From Nocardia crassostreae (GTDB lineage: Bacteria; Actinomycetota; Actinomycetes; Mycobacteriales; Mycobacteriaceae): DNA of 34,091 nt. The stretch is taken from positions 1 to 34,091 of the forward strand of contig NZ_BDCH01000031.1 of NCBI RefSeq assembly GCF_001613405.1, written 5' to 3'. This document shows positions 30,816-34,091 of this stretch, piece after piece; position 1 is the first letter of the stretch; each line of letters begins with the position of its first letter. Both the position numbers and the translations under genes were made by a program. The notes below the pieces were generated by a model. The model did no database searches, was not told the origin of the DNA, and saw nothing but the letters and a program-made list of their open reading frames with translations.

Positions 30816-30862
30816 GCGCCGAGGGCTCTCAGCGCGATACGGACGCCGAGGGCTCTCAGCGC
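30816..30862 (-). terminator. tandem repeated hairpins at the coaBC stop
   Basis: The 19-mer CGCCGAGGGCTCTCAGCGC occurs at 30817-30835 and again at 30844-30862. On the minus strand each copy folds as a 7-8 bp stem with an AGCC loop, and the second copy contains the coaBC stop codon. The arrangement looks like a duplicated terminator. Confidence 0.55.
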
Positions 30863-32076
30863 AACAGCGGACCGAGTGCGTCCAGCACCCGGCTCGCCAA
30901 CAGGGCCTTGGATCCGTGATCCAAGGCGATCTCGGTGCCGTCGGCACCGAGGAGCCAACCGTCGTTGTGGTCCACCTCGAAGGCCTTGCCCTCGCCGACG
31001 GCATTCACAACGAGCAGATCGCAGCCCTTGCGGGCCAGCTTGGCTCTGGCGTGGGTGAGCACATCGCCGTGCTCGTCACCGGTCTCGGCCGCGAAGCCGA
31101 CGATCGCGGTGCCCGCGAGCAGACCGTCCCGGCGCGATTGCACCAGTCCGGCAAGAATATCGGGAGTCTTGGACAATTCGATCGAATTCGGTTCGACCGC
31201 ACCCTTTTTGATCTTCGCGGCGGCCACGTTCACCGGCCGGAAGTCGGCCACCGCGGCGGCCATGATGACCGCGTCCGCGCCGAGCGCGTGCTTGTCGACG
31301 GCGACCTTGAGCTGTTCGGCGGTGGTCACGTGCACGACCTCGACACCGGCCGGGGGCTCCAGGCCGATGGTGTTGCCCGCGATCAGCGTCACGTGCGCGC
31401 CGCGCTGGGCGGCCACGCGCGCCAGGGCATAGCCCTGCTTGCCCGAGCTGCGATTGCCCAGGAAACGCACCGGATCCAGCGGTTCGCGCGTGCCACCGGC
31501 CGAGACGACGACCCGGCGACCTTCGAGATCGCGCGGAATCGCGTCGGCGCGCTCCTGCAGCAGCATGGCCAGGCCGAAGATCTCCTCCGGCTCGGGCAGA
31601 CGCCCGGGTCCGGTATCGGCGCCGGTCAACCGGCCGTGCGCGGGCTCCATGACTATGGCCCCGTGCGCGCGCAGGGTCGCGACATTGGCGACGGTGGCGG
31701 GATGTTCCCACATCTCGGTGTGCATCGCGGGCGCGAACAGCACCGGACATCGGGCGGTGAGAAGTGTGGCGGTGAGCAGATCATCCGCGCGGCCGGAGGC
31801 GGCGCGCGCCATGAGATCCGCGGTAGCGGGGGCGATGACCACCAGATCGGCCTCTTGTCCGAGGCGGACGTGCGGCACCTCCGGCACATCGGCGAACACC
31901 CCGGTATTGACCGGATTGCCGCTGAGCGCCTCGAAGGTCGCCTTGCCGACGAACTGCAGCGCCGACTCGGTGGGAATGACGCGCACCTCGTGCCCGGTCT
32001 CGGTGAACCGGCGCACGAGGGCGCAACTCTTGTACGCGGCGATACCGCCGCCGACACCGACGATGACCCGGGTCAC
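30856..32076 (-). CDS. coaBC: bifunctional phosphopantothenoylcysteine decarboxylase / phosphopantothenate-cysteine ligase
   Basis: CoaBC carries out two successive steps of coenzyme A synthesis. Residues 1-180 are the FMN-dependent CoaC part: RVIVGVGGGIAAYKSCALVR, EVPHVRLGQEADLVVIAPAT (active-site His) and LFAPAMHTEMWEHPAT. Residues about 185-406 are CoaB, using CTP: VVVSAGGTREPLDPVRFLGN, RSSGKQGYALARVAA and MAAAVADFRPVNVAAAKIKK with the conserved lysines. The length is normal. The GTG start at 32076 is just before the family's conserved first strand; homologues have a slightly longer N-terminus, but an upstream GTG is out of frame. A small hairpin (ACTACG/CGTAGT, 32104-32125) lies in the 69-nt gap after rpoZ. 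Confidence 0.96.
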   Translation of the reverse strand: MTRVIVGVGGGIAAYKSCALVRRFTETGHEVRVIPTESALQFVGKATFEALSGNPVNTGVFADVPEVPHVRLGQEADLVVIAPATADLMARAASGRADDLLTATLLTARCPVLFAPAMHTEMWEHPATVANVATLRAHGAIVMEPAHGRLTGADTGPGRLPEPEEIFGLAMLLQERADAIPRDLEGRRVVVSAGGTREPLDPVRFLGNRSSGKQGYALARVAAQRGAHVTLIAGNTIGLEPPAGVEVVHVTTAEQLKVAVDKHALGADAVIMAAAVADFRPVNVAAAKIKKGAVEPNSIELSKTPDILAGLVQSRRDGLLAGTAIVGFAAETGDEHGDVLTHARAKLARKGCDLLVVNAVGEGKAFEVDHNDGWLLGADGTEIALDHGSKALLASRVLDALGPLLR

Positions 32077-32145
32077 CGCATGCCCCGGGTGAATTCGTTC
32101 GTCACTACGCCTCCAGCGCCGTAGTAGAGCTGTCCTACTGGGGTC

Positions 32146-32424
32146 TTACTCGCCTTCGGAGTGTTCCAGCAGGTCGGCGTGGATCTCGCGCATGGCCACC
32201 GACAGCGGCTTCTCCTGCAGACCCGGCTCGACCAGCGGGCCGACATATTCCAGAATACCGTCGCCGAGCTGGTTGTAGTAGTCGTTGATCTGCCGGGCCC
32301 GCTTGGCCGCGTAGATGACCAGCGCGTACTTGGACGAGGTGCGCTCCAGCAGCTCGTCGATCGGCGGGTTGGTTAGGCCGACCGGAGTGTCGTATGCCGG
32401 GGCTGCCTTCATGTCCGTACTCAC
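32146..32424 (-). CDS. rpoZ: RNA polymerase omega subunit
   Basis: Omega helps fold and attach the beta' subunit. The sequence contains the highly conserved YDTPVGLTNPPIDELLERTS, SKYALVIYAAKRARQINDYY and GILEYVGPLVEPGLQEKPLS, ending HADLLEHSEGE, nearly identical in mycobacterial omega. The GTG at 32424 gives 92 aa and has AGGAG 8 nt upstream; a TTG at 32493 would give 115 aa, closer to the 110 aa of M. tuberculosis, but has no better ribosome site. It lies between gmk (113 nt gap) and coaBC. Confidence 0.96.
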   Translation of the reverse strand: MSTDMKAAPAYDTPVGLTNPPIDELLERTSSKYALVIYAAKRARQINDYYNQLGDGILEYVGPLVEPGLQEKPLSVAMREIHADLLEHSEGE

Positions 32425-32537
32425 TAGAGAGGCTCCTGCGGGGTTGTCGTCGGAACGGATTCGAACCGGCCCCCTCCCCTGCTGATCGATCAAGAGAGGC
32501 GGGGAAGCCGGTGTGGTCGCGGCTCACCCGGACGGGC

Positions 32538-33119
32538 TTACCGCGATTTTGTGCTAACGAACAACGATACCAACCGCTCGCAGGCGCTGGTCACCTCGTC
32601 GTTCACGATGACGATGTCGAACTCGTCACATGCCGCCAATTCGGTCTTGGCGGTTTGCAGCCTGCGCTCTATGACCTCGGGCGATTCGGTGCCTCGCGAT
32701 GTCAGGCGGGACGCCAGCTCGTCCCAGCTCGGCGGCGCCAGGAAGACCAGTTTGGCCTCCGGCATCGTCTTGCGGATCGAGCGTGCGCCCTCGAGGTCCA
32801 CCTCGATCAAAACCGGGTGTCCGGAAGCGAGCGCCTCCCGGACCGGTGCGGCCGGGGTTCCCGACCGTTGCAACCCACCGTGGATATCGGCCCATTCGAG
32901 AAGTTCATCCGCCGCGATCATGGCGTCGAATGTCTCTCGGGAGACGAATCGGTAGTCGCGTCCGTCGACCTCCCCGGGCCGCGGAGCCCGGGTGGTGGCC
33001 GACACACTGAAAACCAATTCGGGGAGCCGTTCGCGCACGCAGCGCACGACGGTGGACTTGCCGACGGCCGAGGGGCCGACCAGTACTACCAGTCGACCCT
33101 TCCGAGTGTGTTCGACCAC
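32538..33119 (-). CDS. gmk: guanylate kinase
   Basis: Gmk phosphorylates GMP to GDP. The 193-aa product has RLVVLVGPSAVGKSTVV (P-loop), SVSATTRAPRPGEVDGRDYR (GMP binding), ELLEWADIHGGLQRSGTPAA and VLIEVDLEGARSIRKTMPEA (DLxG region), then KLVFLAPPSWDELASRL and RGTESPEVIERRLQTAKTEL for the lid. The GTG at 33119 is chosen because it follows mihF by 7 nt with CGAGG in between; a frame start at 33179 lies inside mihF. Second gene of the mihF-gmk-rpoZ-coaBC cluster. Confidence 0.96.
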   Translation of the reverse strand: MVEHTRKGRLVVLVGPSAVGKSTVVRCVRERLPELVFSVSATTRAPRPGEVDGRDYRFVSRETFDAMIAADELLEWADIHGGLQRSGTPAAPVREALASGHPVLIEVDLEGARSIRKTMPEAKLVFLAPPSWDELASRLTSRGTESPEVIERRLQTAKTELAACDEFDIVIVNDEVTSACERLVSLFVSTKSR

Positions 33120-33126
33120 CCTCGGA

Positions 33127-33450
33127 TTATTCGGCGCTGAAGTCGAACCGGGCCAGCAGCGCCTTACGCTGCCGGTCACCCAGTCCGCGCAGGCGGCGAG
33201 TGGGAGCGATTTCCAGTTCGCTCATGATTTCGGCCGCCTTGACCTTGCCCACCTTCGGCAGAGCCTCGAGCAGAGCCGACACCTTCATCTTGCCGAGAAC
33301 TTCATCCTTCTCGGCATCGGCAAGGACCGTCTTCAGATCGGTACCGCCACGCTTCAAGCGCTCCTTGAGCTCCGCCCGAGCGCGGCGAGCAGCAGCCGCC
33401 TTCTCCAAAGCAGCGGCGCGCTGCTCGTCAGTCAGCTGGGGAAGGGCCAC
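33127..33450 (-). CDS. mihF: mycobacterial-type integration host factor (mIHF)
   Basis: The 107-aa protein is the actinobacterial nucleoid protein mIHF: a long basic N-terminal helix (MALPQLTDEQRAAALEKAAA, ARRARAELKERLKRG), then a helix-two-turns-helix DNA-binding fold with KVSALLEALPKVGKVKAAEI and MSELEIAPTRRLRGLGDRQR, ending ALLARFDF. It bends and compacts DNA and in mycobacteria is essential. The GTG at 33450 has GGAGG 4-5 nt upstream. TACGGT on the minus strand near 33510, and a 5-bp stem CGGTC/GACCG beside it, may mark its promoter. It is the first gene of the operon. Confidence 0.95.
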   Translation of the reverse strand: MALPQLTDEQRAAALEKAAAARRARAELKERLKRGGTDLKTVLADAEKDEVLGKMKVSALLEALPKVGKVKAAEIMSELEIAPTRRLRGLGDRQRKALLARFDFSAE

Positions 33451-33717
33451 GGTTCCTCCGTCTCATCGTTCATTGCATCTACTCCCGCCGGTAACCCAGC
33501 GGTCTCAGCGACCGTACCCACGTCCCCTGGCGATTGCGAACCCACCCCCCAGGTCAGCGCGTGATTCCGGGCACGACCAGGCCGGACGGGCATTGCTGCG
33601 GGCTGCGTCCGACCGGGTGCGGAGCTCGCCTCGGCGCGGTCACGAATACCCTTGCAACCAGGGCGTTTTCGGGTTCGCGAGGGGTGGGCGCAGGAGTTGT
33701 GCGAGCACCCGCAGAAA

Positions 33718-33735
33718 CCGTGACCGAGCTGTAAT
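33718..33735. promoter_or_regulatory. direct repeat resembling an MtrA-type response-regulator box
   Basis: CCGTGAC-CGAG-CTGTAAT shows two similar heptamers with an 11-bp period, as bound by OmpR-family regulators. The complementary strand reads ATTACAG and GTCACGG, similar to the GTCACAG/GTAAC half-sites described for MtrA in mycobacteria and corynebacteria. The gene it would control is not clear. Confidence 0.3.
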
Positions 33736-34058
33736 CACGCGACCTGGAACTTTCTCGGATTTATCGGCGTGTCGGGCGATTCCGCACCGCGTGTCGCGCA
33801 TCACGCGGACCATTTGAACGACCCCCGGCCCACATGATGCACACCCGTAGTAATGGCCGATTCCGCCGCAGGTAGCGGCCTCGCAACCCCCTCCGAACCC
33901 GCCTTCCGCCCCCTGGAACGCCCCCTCACGGCCAAAACCACCCCACCATGAGTTTCCGGACGTTCCGCGGCACCGAAGCCGCGAGACGAGCACTCAGGAC
34001 ATATGTTCGATCCCCCCACTCCAATACTGGTCATCCGCCTTCCCAGCGGCACCCCACC

Positions 34059-34091
34059 CACCCCGCGATCCCCTCACCCCGCGATCCCCTC
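34059..34091. repeat. 16-bp tandem repeat at the right edge
   Basis: CACCCCGCGATCCCCT occurs twice back to back (34059-34074, 34075-34090), and the next base begins a third copy. The array may continue beyond the window. Confidence 0.65.

Larger units (their letters stand above)
33451..34091. other. 641-bp region without a supported gene
   Basis: The left 100 bp should carry the mihF promoter. Open frames on both strands (for example 33640-33993 minus and 33534-33734 plus) have irregular codon use, no ribosome sites and no recognisable product, so I do not call them. What can be seen is the direct-repeat site at 33718, two hairpins (33787-33808, CCGCGTG/CACGCGG; 33966-33983, CGCGGC/GCCGCG) and the tandem repeat at the window edge. 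In M. tuberculosis the gene upstream of mihF is pyrF; it is not present here within 640 bp. Confidence 0.5.

Noticed and set aside
30730..32124. Plus-strand open frame opposite coaBC, and similar ones opposite metK, ribBA and priA
   Set aside because: All lie exactly opposite highly conserved enzymes and show the low-complexity composition of antisense frames in GC-rich DNA.
32458..32469. tRNA T-arm-like sequence (GGTTCGAATCC on the minus strand)
   Set aside because: No matching acceptor stem, anticodon arm or D arm lies upstream, and the T stem is only about 3 bp.
33640..33993. Minus-strand open frame of 117 codons near the right end
   Set aside because: Composition irregular (many Gly, Cys, Trp, then Arg), no ribosome site, no recognisable motif, and two overlapping alternatives of similar quality.
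34005..34018. GTTCGATCCCC, another T-loop-like sequence
   Set aside because: No T stem partner and no acceptor stem found around it.
1..34091. CRISPR arrays, insertion sequences, prophage or toxin-antitoxin genes
   Set aside because: No regularly spaced repeats, transposase, integrase or capsid-like products, or paired small toxin/antitoxin genes were seen on either strand.

Overview
The window is about 34 kb of very GC-rich actinobacterial chromosome, most likely from Nocardia or a close relative in the Mycobacteriales. Reading from the right end leftward, the minus-strand housekeeping genes run mihF, gmk, rpoZ, coaBC, metK, priA, then def, fmt, rsmB, then rpe, then ribE, ribBA, ribH and a PH-domain gene. 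This is the gene order I know from the Mycobacterium tuberculosis Rv1388-Rv1417 region, broken by insertions of accessory genes. Nothing in the window looks like a plasmid, phage or insertion sequence.

Layout. 1-9.2 kb is accessory metabolism: a YcaQ-type winged-helix protein cut by the window edge, an FAD-dependent dehydrogenase, a small membrane protein, an amino-acid permease, a lipoprotein gamma-glutamyltransferase broken by one base in a C6 run, and a double-MerR regulator divergent from an erythromycin-esterase-like protein. 9.2-12.4 kb is the riboflavin operon (ribE, ribBA, ribH, PH-domain gene); ribD is not present. 12.4-16.5 kb holds an AT-richer gap with inverted repeats, an unrecognised 148-aa protein, rpe, and a divergent anti-sigma/sigma pair of the SigF (SigB-like) group. 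16.5-20.2 kb is def-fmt-rsmB, with a diverged 245-bp tandem duplication of the fmt/rsmB junction that leaves an 82-codon reading frame overlapping both genes by ATGA. 20.4-27 kb is a second accessory block: secreted lipase, PadR regulator, HAD hydrolase divergent from an orphan ABC ATPase, a TetR regulator divergent from an NmrA-like oxidoreductase with two matching operators, and a carotenoid oxygenase. 27-33.5 kb is priA, metK, coaBC, rpoZ, gmk and mihF. The last 640 bases hold no gene I can support.

How the parts work together. mihF-gmk-rpoZ-coaBC links nucleoid and transcription functions with GMP phosphorylation and coenzyme A synthesis; metK supplies S-adenosylmethionine, the methyl donor for RsmB; def and fmt form the formyl-methionine cycle. 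At least six genes (ggt, rpe, rsbW-like, HAD, ABC, TetR) show a TAnnnT hexamer 6-7 nt before an ATG/GTG, the arrangement of leaderless transcripts common in mycobacteria.

The most unusual items are the duplicated fmt/rsmB junction with its coupled small ORF, the paired TetR operators, the four-copy nested repeat between nmrA-like and carotenoid-oxygenase genes, a predicted three-way-junction structure between coaBC and metK, and long low-complexity insertions in RsmB, PriA and the PadR regulator. I did not find a clear new defence or biosynthetic system. All comparisons are from memory of families; no search was run.
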